Virus record (IMG/VR): IMGVR_UViG_3300042377_000298
Span: 1-61,042 of that record
Source: a virus
Reading direction: 5' to 3' (one strand)
Length of the DNA stretch: 61,042 bases
The position numbers were made by a program, and so were the translations under genes. Below, one piece after another: positions 8,791 through 22,200 of this stretch. The notes beneath the pieces are model-generated. The model saw only the letters and a list, made by a program, of their open reading frames with translations. It did not search any database and was not told the origin of the DNA. Numbering within the stretch: the first letter of the stretch is position 1; each line of letters begins with the position of its first letter.

Positions 8791-9660
8791 ATGACACCTA
8801 AGAAAATATCATCAGTTCAACGATTATTTGCAACAGCAACACCTCAGTCAAGTGGGTCATCTGGGACAATAATTATTAATGCAAATGCAGTTAATAAGAC
8901 ACTTAGCCCGACAACTTGTTTTCCATTGTTCCGCAAGGTTAGTATTTTTGATGCTACTGAAACTGGGACATGGCAGATTTCAGACTCTGAAGTGGTTGGT
9001 TCTGCTGCTTATGTTGCAGCAATTGCCCAGCAACACTCCATAACTTGCGTCGATCCAATTACGGAATTTTCCTACTTAGATATAGGAATAACATCTTCCG
9101 TATATTCGGCGCTTGACGATGATACTCTTGTCGTTAGAATTGGAATAACCTCTTCATCTTCCATAAATAAATTAAGTAGTCAATTAGCATTAAAACTCAA
9201 CCTCAATAAGCAATTCAGTCAATATTTTATTGCTTCATCCTCAAGCACAACATTAACAGTAAAAAGAATAATTGACACTTACGGATTAGTTACTGATGCA
9301 ACAATGAATGTTTCTCTTACTGTATTTAGTGGAGTAGGAACTGCTGTGCCAACATCTACAGAAAATGAAGCAGGTTCCTTAGCGCAAGGTGTTCTATGGG
9401 AAGGCAATGATCCAGTTGATGCAGAGGGCGTTAGCGTTCCTGTTCTTTACGGATTATTGAAGGCTTCTATGATTAATTGCATATCTGGACAAGGTAATGT
9501 TTTTGATTCTGTTACCGATCGTTTTATTCCAGCAATTGAGGGTAGTTGTGACAGTCATTGCAATAGTGGCGTATCAACTGGGTTTGGAGGGATTGTAACC
9601 GTATATTGCACAACTGCGCCATTTATCCTTGAAATGACATTTGTCGCGCTTATTGATTAA
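8791..9660 (+). CDS. putative virion protein, Ser/Thr-rich
   Basis: 289 residues, starting 4 bp after the glycosyltransferase-like gene. It is Ser/Thr/Ala-rich with predicted beta structure and a few cysteines near the C-terminus (ISGQGNVFDS, CDSHCNSG). It has no signal peptide or enzyme motif. Likely a virion surface or tail protein by context; the pairing with the upstream enzyme makes it one possible acceptor, which is inference. Confidence 0.55.
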   Translation: MTPKKISSVQRLFATATPQSSGSSGTIIINANAVNKTLSPTTCFPLFRKVSIFDATETGTWQISDSEVVGSAAYVAAIAQQHSITCVDPITEFSYLDIGITSSVYSALDDDTLVVRIGITSSSSINKLSSQLALKLNLNKQFSQYFIASSSSTTLTVKRIIDTYGLVTDATMNVSLTVFSGVGTAVPTSTENEAGSLAQGVLWEGNDPVDAEGVSVPVLYGLLKASMINCISGQGNVFDSVTDRFIPAIEGSCDSHCNSGVSTGFGGIVTVYCTTAPFILEMTFVALID

Positions 9661-9666
9661 TATTTC

Positions 9667-9680
9667 TTTAGTCAACTAAA
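9667..9680. repeat. TTTAG-N4-CTAAA palindrome (core TCAA)
   Basis: CTTTAGTCAACTAAAG lies in the 66-bp gap before the gene at 9727. It is one of 12 exact copies of TTTAG-N(4-5)-CTAAA in this window, most of the others with core CCAA or CCGA. Probably a protein-binding operator or RNA signal. Confidence 0.6.
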
Positions 9681-9726
9681 GAATCAAGTTGATTATTTCA
9701 ATTGATAATAGTAGTTTTCTTTTGTC

Positions 9727-10395
9727 ATGTCGCAGTCAATTACATTTGCAGATGCCGCAGCTAGGTTTAGTGGCTTGGTTACTACTGAAGTCAACATTAC
9801 TGACGCTATTCAAGAGGTGGTAGATCGTGCTTATGAAATGGGACGATGGAGAGGAATGATTGAAGAAATTGAATGCACAACCAACCAATACGTCACCATT
9901 AGTGAAGACACTGAAAAACAAGAAGTTTATTTTGATTTTGACCCTGATCAATTTGACGGAGCTATTGGGTTCCGTCATGGAGGAAGAGGATACGGAATTA
10001 AGACATTAGTTTCTCTATACCAAGAAGATACAGGAGTTGGTAATTTGTCCTTTATTGATATTGGTGATGTTATTGTAGATGATGTCACTTACCGTCGCTA
10101 TCGAGCACCTCGTTCATGGAACACTCCCATAACGGAGCTGTACGCGCTTCTAAAGAAGGTTAGCAAGTCTCCGCTAGAAGATACAGACATTTTACCAATC
10201 AAAAGCATTGGCGCGCTTAAATCAGGCATTCTGGCAGTTGCATACGAAAACGTAAATGACATGGAGCGAGCAGATGCACATTGGCAAAAATTTATGCTAC
10301 TTATGGAAAGAGCACAGAAGCAATACAATGGAGGTCGGAAGATCTCTATTCGATTCAATGACAACATTAGAAAACGTCCAACCCAATTCAAATAA
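9727..10395 (+). CDS. putative head-tail connector / tail-tube-like virion protein
   Basis: 222 residues. The N-terminus (SITFADAAARFSGL) and a helical C-terminal part (ADAHWQKFMLLMERAQKQY, ending basic) recall the size and helical plan of podovirus tail tubular A or adaptor proteins, where a helical ring protein joins portal and tail. The resemblance is weak and rests on length, position and the late helical segment. It is coupled to the next gene by TAATG. Confidence 0.4.
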   Translation: MSQSITFADAAARFSGLVTTEVNITDAIQEVVDRAYEMGRWRGMIEEIECTTNQYVTISEDTEKQEVYFDFDPDQFDGAIGFRHGGRGYGIKTLVSLYQEDTGVGNLSFIDIGDVIVDDVTYRRYRAPRSWNTPITELYALLKKVSKSPLEDTDILPIKSIGALKSGILAVAYENVNDMERADAHWQKFMLLMERAQKQYNGGRKISIRFNDNIRKRPTQFK

Positions 10396-11780
10396 TGGCA
10401 CTACAAGAAGATCCCACTAAAACTTTTGGTTCTACTTCTTATTTTAAGAATAAGGATGATCAACGCAAAGCAGTTAATGAAACTCGACAAGCCGAGAGGC
10501 AAAAGCGTATAGCGACGCAATTGCTTCGACGTAACATGAAGAAGTCCATGAGGGCTGGTGGCGATGGAGGTAATTTCATGCAAGCTGCCAAACTTGGCAA
10601 ACTAGACATCTTTGGAAGCAATGGGCTAGGAGAAGAGGCTGGTGCTGCCATGAGAAGGGCGCGTTACGACGTTGATCAAAACTTTCAAGCAGCAGCCAAG
10701 GCAAAGGCTATGGAAGAGTCTAAAAAGGGCAATGCGGGGCAAACGCCAGCAATCAACACAGGTGCGCCAATGCAAGCTGACTCGATTACTCAAACTGGAG
10801 ACACTACTCCAGCCAATACAACTCCTCCCCCACCCGTATCTAGTCAAGTAGCAACTCAACCAGCAGACTCCAAATCTGTATTAACTCGTCCTGATTGGGC
10901 TGATGAAGTAAAAAATGACAGGACGTTCAAAGATGTTGATTTTAATGATCCCGGAACTCTTGCCAAAATTCAAGGAAAATCAAGAGCTGAAGTATATGAT
11001 ATGCTTATGAAAGCAAAAGCCAGCAGTTTCATGTCTGGAGCAAGCAGGGCTGGCGCAAGCATGATAGCAGATGAAGAAGCTGCAATAAAATTAGCAGCAG
11101 AAGCGCAAGCAAAAAAAGAAAAAGGAATTTTTGATTCAAAAGTAAAAGACAAAGTTGATACGGCAATTATGAATTCCGCTGCGGGTTTAGATCGTGATCC
11201 TGATGGAGGCATTTTAAGAACAAGTAAAGCTGACACTGCATCTTATAATTTTGCACTGGAACAGGCAACCATGATTAATAAGTTGGCTAATAATTTGTCA
11301 GAGGAAAATTTTCAGTTCATGGGGACGACTAGAGAGAAGTTCTTACAGAAAGCTGCTCAAAATAATCCAGTAACTAATGAGTATCAAACTCCAAGCGCAG
11401 ATTACTATTCAATGTCGCTTGAAGACCAAGTTGCTGATCTTCAAAAAAGAAACAAGGATTATGATTCTGGAAACTCTCCACCTATAGGAACAGTTAAACA
11501 ATATGAATACAAGTTGTCTGATAATGGAGAAATTGTAGTTGAACTTAATCCTAATTACAAATCAAAAGAAGCAGAAACTTACGAGCAATTAAAGTTTGAG
11601 TCTCAGGATGGCGCTTCAACATTAATGAAAAACACTCGTGATCTTGTCTTGGCTGAAGACAAAGCCAAGCAACAAAGACTTGATAAACTAGCATTGGATA
11701 GAGCACAATATCAAGAACAACGTATACGTGATCAACAAGCAAAAGCAGCTGCTTCAACAATGTTTGGAACTGGATCTTAA
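10395..11780 (+). CDS. coiled-coil internal virion protein candidate
   Basis: 461 residues, rich in A, K, Q, E and D, with long predicted coiled coils at about residues 10-50, 210-250 and at the C-terminus (AEDKAKQQRLDKLALDRAQ) and a Pro/Thr-rich linker around 120-145. It is the first of three consecutive genes of growing size (461, 474, 5501 residues) with this style, the arrangement seen for podovirus internal/ejection proteins. No enzyme motif is recognised. Confidence 0.5.
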   Translation: MALQEDPTKTFGSTSYFKNKDDQRKAVNETRQAERQKRIATQLLRRNMKKSMRAGGDGGNFMQAAKLGKLDIFGSNGLGEEAGAAMRRARYDVDQNFQAAAKAKAMEESKKGNAGQTPAINTGAPMQADSITQTGDTTPANTTPPPPVSSQVATQPADSKSVLTRPDWADEVKNDRTFKDVDFNDPGTLAKIQGKSRAEVYDMLMKAKASSFMSGASRAGASMIADEEAAIKLAAEAQAKKEKGIFDSKVKDKVDTAIMNSAAGLDRDPDGGILRTSKADTASYNFALEQATMINKLANNLSEENFQFMGTTREKFLQKAAQNNPVTNEYQTPSADYYSMSLEDQVADLQKRNKDYDSGNSPPIGTVKQYEYKLSDNGEIVVELNPNYKSKEAETYEQLKFESQDGASTLMKNTRDLVLAEDKAKQQRLDKLALDRAQYQEQRIRDQQAKAAASTMFGTGS

Positions 11781-11802
11781 AATAATTACTTACTAAATTA
11801 AT

Positions 11803-13227
11803 ATGGCTGAAGAATTTGATAAATTAACTGAATCAGACAAGCTGCGTAGCTTTGTAGACACTAGCGGATTTAGAGAGCAATTAGCAGAAAGCACTGCTAA
11901 GATTTTTGATACAGAATTAAAAAGCATGCAGCTTGATGAATCAAAAATTGATATTGCTGAAAAGCAAAAACTATATGCGTCAAATGAAATTGAGAGACGA
12001 GAAAAACAAAAAGCAACCGAATATCAAATCAAATTTGCAGAATCTTCTTTTAATGCAAAAAATGTAGATGAAGTTAATTCGGCTGCGCAAAAGTTTATAT
12101 CCGAGAATCCTGGTTCCGCGTTATACGTCAGTCCTGCAATTGACAATAAAATTAAATCCTTGTCTGGCCAATCAGCTACAAAAGGTCAAGAATTGCAACT
12201 TAAAAGAGAAAAAGAACTTGAGGAACAACAAACTAAAGCAGATAAGGCAAGGCTAAGAGCAGACTCATTAAAAAGCGAGGTTGATGCAAGAAACATATTA
12301 ATCCAAGATAATTTAAGTTCTGGAGCAGTTGATCAAGCTGTGCTAGACATTACCGCTGATTTGCCAGAATCTTTTTATTCTGAGTCTAACAAAGCATTCA
12401 GTGAAATTAATAATATTACAGATCCTCTTGGCAAGCAACTAGCTGCTCAAGAATTTGCTAAAAAATATCAACCAATTGCAAGAGGTTACAGGATTGCAAA
12501 AGTTGTTACTTCTGATTTCTTTAATGATAATCTTCCGTATCTTAATGCACTTAGGGAAACCAAAAATGAATTTTTTGTAGACAAAGATGGGAAGCCTATT
12601 TCTCTTGGCAAATTAATTGAACATCTTGGTGGTGCAGACACTGAAGACGGTGCAAGTAGGGGGTCTATTCTTTTTGATCAATTAATTAGCGAGTCTAAGG
12701 ATGAGGGTGAAATAAAAAAACTTATGGACATGCGTAAAAACTTTGATCAAATTTCTGACTTGCAAAAACTTCAAGCTAAAGTTATTGCAACTAGTAAAAG
12801 TGATTCACTTGATTCTGAAGGAATACCACTTACTCCTGAAATGCGCACAGTTAAACTAAGATTAGAGACTGCTGCTTTTGCAAGGCAATCCGAAATAGTT
12901 GCGGCTTCAAGAGATATTGAAATGAAACGTGAACTAGAAAATCTTGGATTAATGCAAAAACAAGCCAATCTTGAAAAGACTGTTGTTCAAACTGATACAG
13001 CAAAAGATGTAAACGCCATTAAGCTTTTAAGTATTTCATTGACCAGCGCATCAGAAAAATTAAGAACAATATCAAAAAAAGCAGATAAAGAGCTTGAGGA
13101 ACGAAACACAGTTAATGCTTCGACTAAACTTGCTCTTGAGGCAGCACAAAAAGAATATAATGATCTGCAAGATAAAATTCAAAATTTTAAAACCCAGAAC
13201 AATGATGATGGGAATCTTGATGATTGA
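11803..13227 (+). CDS. coiled-coil internal virion protein candidate
   Basis: 474 residues with almost continuous charged helices, for example KELEEQQTKADKARLRADS near residue 135 and a C-terminal DKELEERNTVNASTK helix. It has no cysteine-based or enzymatic motif. It sits 22 bp after the previous coiled-coil gene and 33 bp before the giant gene. Likely packed or ejected with the giant protein, by analogy with podovirus ejection proteins. Confidence 0.5.
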   Translation: MAEEFDKLTESDKLRSFVDTSGFREQLAESTAKIFDTELKSMQLDESKIDIAEKQKLYASNEIERREKQKATEYQIKFAESSFNAKNVDEVNSAAQKFISENPGSALYVSPAIDNKIKSLSGQSATKGQELQLKREKELEEQQTKADKARLRADSLKSEVDARNILIQDNLSSGAVDQAVLDITADLPESFYSESNKAFSEINNITDPLGKQLAAQEFAKKYQPIARGYRIAKVVTSDFFNDNLPYLNALRETKNEFFVDKDGKPISLGKLIEHLGGADTEDGASRGSILFDQLISESKDEGEIKKLMDMRKNFDQISDLQKLQAKVIATSKSDSLDSEGIPLTPEMRTVKLRLETAAFARQSEIVAASRDIEMKRELENLGLMQKQANLEKTVVQTDTAKDVNAIKLLSISLTSASEKLRTISKKADKELEERNTVNASTKLALEAAQKEYNDLQDKIQNFKTQNNDDGNLDD

Positions 13228-13260
13228 TAAAAACAAAATTAATTCACCAAACTAAATAAC

Positions 13261-16200
13261 ATGTCTGAAATTTCTCCTATTAATACTGAAAATGATAAAT
13301 TACCTATTGATGATCAGCCTAATAATGCAACAAATATAACTCCAGTTATTGCTCCTTTAGATCAATCAATAAAACAAGAAGCTTCCACAGCCAAGGCTCC
13401 TAAAGTTCCAGATGTAGAAAAAACAAATGCTCGCCGCAAGACTTATGAGTTTTTGGATATCGACCCAATTGATTCATTAAATGTTTTCAATAAAGTAAAT
13501 AAAAATGAATGGAGTTCTGCTGATCCTTCTCGTCGAGATGAAATTGCTTCTGAGAGATTAAATGAGCTAAATCAAAACTTAATAGCAGCAGACCCTAGCA
13601 CCCCATCTGGGCGTGTAGAGATTCCATCATTGCGCAAAATAATTGTAGACGGTAAAGAGACAGAAGAGTTAGTAAATGTTCCTGCTAGCGACAGTTCTGG
13701 AAGGCTTAGCAAGGCTGGTCAGGATTACTACAATCAATCATCTTCTTTACTTTCATCAGCAGCAAAAGATGAGAAAGGTGGACTACGCATAAATCCACTT
13801 ACTGGGAAAACGGTATCGAAAATTGGATCTCGTTTATTAACGCCATATGCAAAAGATGAAATTGATCCTGAGAGATTTTCTGTAAATGAAGAAGGAATTA
13901 AATATGAAAAATTAAATCCAGAAGATGTTGTTGATTACGCGCATGTTCGCAGAATTTATCAGGCAAGAGCGAAACAAGCTGGCATATCCTACAAAAAATT
14001 AATTACTGAATTAATAAGTCCAGGCGAGTCATTGGATCAACTTGATGTAAATAGGCGCATTGTATCTGATATTGGATACAATGCGGGAACCTATGAGGAT
14101 GGATCAAGTGGTGAATTTGTTAATGATCTAGAGCTGCTTGCACAAATTAAAAATTCAAAAATTGGTTCTGAAAACAAAGAAGAAAATGAAAAGTTACAGG
14201 CAATACTTACCAAAAGTATTGCAAGACTTAAAGCCGAAGAAGGCATGGGTTCCAAATTGGTTGATCTTCATGATGGTCAACCAATTTTCAATATGGAGAA
14301 AATAAAAAATATTAATGATATTGAACAAGCATTAGAACAACTTCCAATTTCTAAAACAGAAAAACAATCACTTAAATTAAACTTCAAGACAAATTTTGAA
14401 TCCCAAGCTGTTGAGTTAATTAGAAAACTAGATGTTGGGGATCAGATGACTGATCTTTTCAGGAATAATGATGGACTTGAAAAACTTGCTGATTACATAG
14501 ATCCGGAAACACGTAAAAAATTAGATATTCCTGATTTCCGTGATTTTAGCTCGTTTGAATCATTTACAAATTCTGGGCTATCTGCATATGATTGGCTAAA
14601 ACAAAATTCTGATTTATACGATACTAATATTATATCTTCCAGCATAGAAAAAATTCTTCTTGGAACGCTTGACTCTTTTGACTCTACTAGAGTTGCTGTT
14701 TTAAGTCTTGGAGCTGGAATTGCTCAAGCAGGCATGTCTGTATTGCCAAATACCATAAGCGAAGGACTTAAAGGTAGAGAGTTGCTAGAAGATGCACGGC
14801 TAGGTTTAGCTGAAGGGAAAGCTTTTTTTTCAGAAATGAAAAAAGGTAGAGCTGCCCAGCTTGGGAAATGGGATTTAATAGGCAACGAAGATAGTTATAT
14901 TAATATTACAAGTGATGATATTTTTGACGCTGCTGGAAATATTATTGAAATGTATCTTACGCTAGGTACTTCAAGCGCTGTAAAGGGTCTTGGACTAATT
15001 GGATCAAGAACATTGACCGTTGCAGCATCCAAAGAGTTAGGGAAAAAAGCTGCTGTGGAGTCAACAAAAATGGCAGCAAAATTGCAAGGCGCAGATTCTT
15101 TATTGTTAAGGAACATTGGCAAGATTTCTAAATCTGGAATTGAGTTTAAAGAAGGTGCTAAAGCTTTATGGCAAAACGCAGAAGCATTGAATACTGCGGC
15201 AAATGTATTAAAGACAAGTTTGTATGGCTCATTTACGTCCGCTGGTGGCGGTATCGGAGAAGGTTATTCACGCGCTATACAAGCAGGCAAGAGTGAAGAC
15301 GAAGCTCTTATTGAAGCTACCTCTACTGGGCTTAGCAATGGCCTTGCTACTTTTGTTGCAATGACTGTAATGAACGGGTTGTTTCCTAGTCTAGGTGTCG
15401 AGAAAGGGCTTATTAAAGCCTCTGAGGGAGTTGGATTACGCACATCAATCAGAAACACTATTGCTAGAAACAAATCTTCCGATTCTATTTCAAAGGGCCT
15501 TAGGGAATTAGTTAAAGATAAAGCAACATTAAAGGGAGTTCCAAAAGGTGTTGCAGATGCAATGCGTGGCATTTCTAAATCGCAAGGAATTGTTGGCTTT
15601 GGCAAATCTGTTACTTTTGGAAGCATTGCAGAAGGCATTGAAGAATGGGGTGATGAAATGCTTGCTCCCGTTATTAATGCTTATCTATTAAAAAATGAAT
15701 CTGCTCGTAAACAATTAGAAACAGATGGGTATTGGCTTGGAGCACTTAAGGCTGGAGTTATTGGCATGTTGATGGGTGGAGCAACATCTTTAGGAACAAA
15801 AACTTCTGAAGGTAAAGCAAAGGCTTTTGAACTTGCTAATCAACGTATGGATTCTTATATTGAAAGAGTTCTACCTGCATATAAAGGAATGCAAGACGAG
15901 CTTGTATCTGTAAAGTCTACAACTGCCGAGGGAGCCGAAGCAATTGGCACATTACGCAATATTTTAGAAACTGGCACTACTGACCAAAAGGTTCAGGCGT
16001 TGACAGAGCTTGGCAAACAAAAAATTCAACAATTATCTTTTGATGCGAATACCAAACAAGAAGGTGTTTTAAAAACTCCATCTACTCCTCAAGATTCTGA
16101 CACGAGCAAAAATCCAGATGCAAAAGGTGACCCAATAACTCCAAAAGAAAAAACTACTACTGTAATTGAAAAAAAGAAATTTGATATTCCAAGTAAAATA

Positions 16201-19200
16201 ACAAATAAACAAAATAATGTAAATGTCCCAGTGCAAGAAGAAAGCAATCTTGCTTCATTTGCTTACAATCAAGCGCATGGTCTAGAGATTAAAGATACGA
16301 ATATGCCTAGTCCAAAACTCGAAGTAAGTGGCTCTAGCGTATTCCAAAAAGTTGGTGGCAATATCACTGTTACAAGTTATAACATTAATGGCAATGAAGC
16401 CGATCTTCATAGTTTTGAAGATACAAATGGAGATACTATTTTTACAAATAAAACCAATTTAGGGAAATTATTACTCAAGTCGCATGGCCAAGGAGTTGTT
16501 CTTAAGAATTTATCAAAAGTTTCAAATACTGATAACGTTGCTTCTTTAATAAAATCCTCAGAAAGCAATGTTGATAAAAATCAAACACCAGAAAAAGATA
16601 AAGCTTCTGATCCTGAAGTCACAGAAAAAGATGATTCAAATAAATCAACTTCTGAGCAAGATCCTTTGTCAACAGATACAGCTCCTATTGAAGCAGAGGA
16701 GAAAACTGAAGATATTTACGATGAGAATAAACAAGTTGTTGGAGAAAATAAATTAAAACCAGCACTTAAAAAAGTTTACGACAAGTATCGAAATTATTTT
16801 AATAGAAAGAAAATTGGTATTATTATTGTAACCAATGCTAGTGAGCTTGAAAACATACCCGAATTTAAAAACTTTAAAAAAACCTCAATGGGATTTGCAG
16901 GGACAATTAATATTGGGAAATCAAATCAACGCGATGTTATTGTTATTATAACAGATAATATTGAATCCCAGAAAGCAAGCACACCAGAGGCATCTATTGA
17001 AACAATTTTTGAAGATATTCTTGAGCACGAAAATGCTCATGTCATTACAAAACGATTTAATAGAACAAAAAAAGGCAATAAGCTCAGGAAGGATTTTGAA
17101 GAAGATTTATTCAACAATCAGAAACTTAATGAAGCAATGGATGAAGACTATCCAAGTTTTTCAAAACAAAGTAATGATACCAAGTTTTTTGAATTTGTTA
17201 GAACATTTGTTTCTGGAAAACTAACTAATAGAACTTTGTCTGCGATGATGAGCATCAGCCCATCAATGAAGAAATGGATAGCTGGATTTATTAAGTTTGC
17301 AAAAAAAGAACTAAAAAACTACAGAGGAGCTAAGACTTATTTATCTGCATTTGAAAAGTTTTACATTCAAGAAATTAAGGATGACGCTGCGTTATTCAAG
17401 TATTCTCCATCATCCACTGAAGCATTTAAGAATTTTATTACCAATCTTATATCAAAGGTTTCCCCAACCAAAGCTCGCAAACAAGGAAAGCTTTTAACAA
17501 CAAAAGAAATTGACTTTAGTAATGTTGATAGATATGCAGATGCTTTTACTGATTTTCTTAGAACTGGAATTACAGATTTAACATCTCCTAATGATTTAGT
17601 ATCTAAACTAGTCGATATTCTTAATGGATTTTCTGAAGAATCAATTGGATTAGGGCCAGAATCTAAAAAAGAAATTTTCAATAAAGTAATTGAAGATTGG
17701 AGAAATAACGAAACAAACACAGATATTCTTAATGCATTGTTGGATGCCTCTAATAAAATTGGATCAGTCGATAACGCTCCTCACATTTCTGACGAGTCTA
17801 CTCCTGCTTCAGAGATGGTTCTTAAAGCTACTGAAGAAAGACTAGCATACAACCAGTATACGCGCATTAGAAAGACAGTTGCAGACACTCTTGTAGTTTT
17901 GGTCAAGAACGATACAACCGCCACCCAAAAGGCTGTAACAGAGATTGACAAGCCTTCTGACACTCAAGGAAATTCTGCCAGTAATGCGTATATCTTAGGG
18001 AGGATTGATCAAGCAACTGGTGAAATTATTGATCTTGGATTTGAGGTAGGAGACGTTGTAAGCGTAGTCAATTCAAGCGGCGATGTTATACAACATTTAG
18101 TTTACGTTAAATCGGAAATCTTCATTGCGCCTAATGGACAGAAAGAAGCTAGGCATGAGTTTCTTTCTGGAGTTGTTTCAGAAAATGGCAAACTAAGTTC
18201 TTTTGGGATTGGTTTGCAAACAATGTTTTCTGACAAGTTTCGGAAAGACTTTGAAGAAAGTGGGCTTGTTGATGATATGTTTGCTGTTGAAAGTGGCAAT
18301 CTGAAACTTGATAATGTTGATAAATTATTGCAATTTGTTTTTGAATCACTCACTAATAAGGCAATTAATTCCGAAGGCAAAAATATTAACTCAATTGAAA
18401 TTGCTGGAAAGAGCTACACATTTAATGATTTATTTTTATTTGATATTACAGGAAAGACTAGTGATGCCAATGCATCTCCATTTTATTACAAAGATGGCAA
18501 AATTGTAGTAAACATTGATGCGTTAAGAACTGAGTTTTCTTTTATTAATGACAGTCTTTTAAAGGACTCTGATAACAAAAAAACTATTGGATTGCTTATT
18601 GCTCAAGCGGTTCGCACCGCAATTGACGAAGAGTTGCTTCACCACATTACAACACTGACATTTGGTGAAGATGAACTTGTTAGCCTATATAACGATTTAG
18701 CAGAAAATGATAGATTTAGTGGCTTGTTAAATCAAATTGCCAATGCGCAAGGTATTTACGTATCTAGCGAACAATTTACAGATCAGCAGCGTTATGTTAT
18801 TGCTACAGAGTTCCTTGCATTTATTAATCAAAAGTCTTTTGATGGCGCAACATATGCAGATCAATACAATCAATTACTCAAGTCTTACGCCAGTGCCAAG
18901 CCAGATGGGAAAGCTCTTGCTACTGCATCTTTATATGGAAAACGATTTAAAGATATTCTCATAGCTAGATCCGCTACATCACTAATGGCTCCGCGTCTTA
19001 TTGACATGGTTAACAAACTATCAGTATTGAAAAGCGAAGTCATGCCAAAGCAATCTAGCTCCAACATGGCCAATGTATACGCAAACTTCAATGCAGATGC
19101 ATACACTAAATCCAGAGGTCGTATGCAGCAATCTATTGATAATGCATTCTTAAAACAATATTCCGCTGTAAATGACTTGCGCACTTACCTTGCTGAGAGT

Positions 19201-22200
19201 CGATTAATGGCAAATCAAATATTAGATTTTGACTTTAACAATAACACTGTTTCTTTATCTCCAGAATTTAGGGCTGTATATCAAAACAAAATTACAGCCG
19301 AAGAATTGGCTGAACTAGATGATTACTTTAGCCGACTAAACAATGATTCTGTAGTAAGAGAGTTTCTTGTTACGCTTTCAGCCGCAAGAGCAAGTCTTGA
19401 TGCAATTACTGAGCAAGTTGACGTGAACAATAATGATCCTGATTTGGGTAATAGATTTCAACAAGCAACTAAAAATTACAATAATCTTGTATTGGACTAT
19501 GCTGATATTTTCCTAAACAAAAACCTTACAAAAGTTGATGAGTTTGGTAGATCCTTTGCAGTAATTGGTTCCGAGCTTGGAGGAGAATCATTTCCTGTTT
19601 ATTCAGAAACATCTGATAACTCTGTCACAGTCAAATTTAATGCAGATACCAGCAATGTCACTATATTCACATACGATGTTAATTTGTTTGGTTATGAAAA
19701 TCAAAATCCAAGTAACGCAATTAATGACCGATATGAACAAAGAAAAAAATTTGCAGATGTTAACAATGATTTGGAAAAAGCAAAAACAGAAACTCTTTGG
19801 TTTTATGGCTACAGGGGTAGATACACAAGTTCCGATCGCCAAAACTTTCCCAACAAGGTTTCGACAATTGAAGGCAATGCGGCGTTTCTTGGAGAAGAGG
19901 AATTCAACTTCTTTTATATTTCAAGAATTAATGGAGAATCATTTAGATTAAATAACAACCCATATAGTTACACTGACTTTAGGAAAATGATGGGTTTTAA
20001 TCCCATTGATTTCAAGATCAATAGTGATGGGGAAAAAGTCTTCTTAAACTTCAATGAAGTTATTAATAAATTTATTATTTCTGACGAAGAACTTGAAACT
20101 GGTGTTTCAAATACAAGCACTGGAGAATCTTACACGGTTACAATTCGACGCATGTCCGAAAGCAAATTGCTTAAGGATTCGGAACCAGAGAGACAAAGAA
20201 TTGTTCTAGGATCTGCTTTGCAAAGGTTTTTTGGCGATACTAAAAATATTTTAACTTGGTTCAATAAACTTGAAGAGATTATTGGTTATGAACGCAGTAG
20301 CGGTGATATCAATGTTATTAATGAAATATCTGGAAGAGAAACATTTGCTAGCAAGTTTGCCAAGCAGCTTAAGTATCGGATGTTTAACAATAGGTTAATT
20401 CATGGCAATGGTATTCATGAAAAAATAGATGGTGAAACTGAAAGTGATCAATCTCTCTATGGAATGATTAAGGAGCTTCAGTCTGCTTATTATGCATTAT
20501 TTGCCAGCATTACTCCACCAAGCGATGTCAAGCTTTTCAAATCAGTTGGCAAAAACGAATTAAGTAATGCAGAAGTTAGCAACCTACTTGCTAAATTGCC
20601 TGTGTTTCTAGAGGCAATTGATTCACTGAATCAAGATATTGGATTGGCTCGAAAAGCATATACACGTTTCACTAGCAGTTATCTTCTCAATACAATTAAG
20701 GGCGACATTCGATTGATTCAAGAACAAAACACTGAGGGTCTTAGAGCTAATGAAGAACTATTAAGGGCGATCCAGTATAGTTTTTATGATATTCAGGCAA
20801 TGGAGGATGTTGAGTTTTTAATGGACTACAGGAATAATGGTGGAAGAAACGGAATAAATGGCATTATTGCGCTTAACCTTCTTGATCAACTTGCCAACAT
20901 TCCTAGTTCTGCGCAAAATGAATATTATGTCAGCAATACTCCATCTAAAAACGTTGCTTATTTGCTACAAACATACGCTATGTATCTTGAAAATGGAGTT
21001 AATCCAAGAACAAAAGATGCTGATGGTAAGTCAACCTATCCAACTGACAACTTAGTATTTAATGTTATTCAGAAATATGGAGACAAGGCTAACGAGAATG
21101 AAGATGATTTCAATGCGGATATTGACACTAAACCAAGCGACACTGCCGAAACCATTGGCATGTCTGGTGTCTCTCCAGTAACTGGTAGAGATGAGGCAAG
21201 TCAGGAGGCTATTGATTCAGCACGCAGAGAGTCAATGCACGAAGAGGTCAAGAGAATGAAGTCTTGGACTTTCCACGCTGCTATCTCTATTTTCCAAAGA
21301 ATTGTTGGCAATGACAATGATATAACTATTGATGGAATTGATACTTCAAAAACTAAATTGTTCTTTTACTTATTTGCTAAAATTCAAAATCGTCCAAGCA
21401 TGGAAAATGATTTCAATGAAGAGGACTTTAGCCAACTAAAGAAAGATCATCAAGACTTAAGCAACTTAATGCTTGATCAATTAAAAGCTCTTTCAAATCA
21501 CTACAACATGACAAACTCACCTAACACTGGGTTTGAACAGATCGCAAACAAAGTGCGTAAATCTAGTTATACGCATCCAATGGAATTCCTTGCTGATGTT
21601 GTTGAGGTGATTGGTGCAATGGAAAGAGATTATCTTGATGAGGTTACTGATGCTGGGAAAACTCTTGCTGAATATTCACAAAGAGAGCTTAAAAAGGAAA
21701 TAGCTAAATCTGAATCCGCAGTTAGCGTAGATAAAGGCGCTACAAGTTTTGCTGATACTAGTAAATTGCAAGAAAAACTTGAGTCATTGATTGAAGGATT
21801 AAATCTTGAATTAGATAGTCCATCTGTGTCTCCATCAATTATAGCACTGTATAAAACTAAAATTTCTGAGATTGAATCTGAGATTGAGTCTGCTACACAA
21901 GGTGCTGCTCAACAGGTTCAGGGCCAATCTGCTGTTAAGCGTTACATTAAAAAAGACACAACAGAGTTGCGCCAAAAACTGGACTTTCTTAATAGCCAGC
22001 TTGATGCATTTAAAACTTCCTTATTAGAAATAAGAGCGGACAACCCAAAGAATCCAAGCATTCCGGGTGTAATGAAAGAAATATCAAATAAGCAAGCTGA
22101 GGTAAAGAGAGCTACTTACGAACTTAAAAACTTAACATCAGAAAATGAAAAAGCTGATGCGCAAATAAAAACCCCAATTGAAAAACTTGAAAATTATTAT

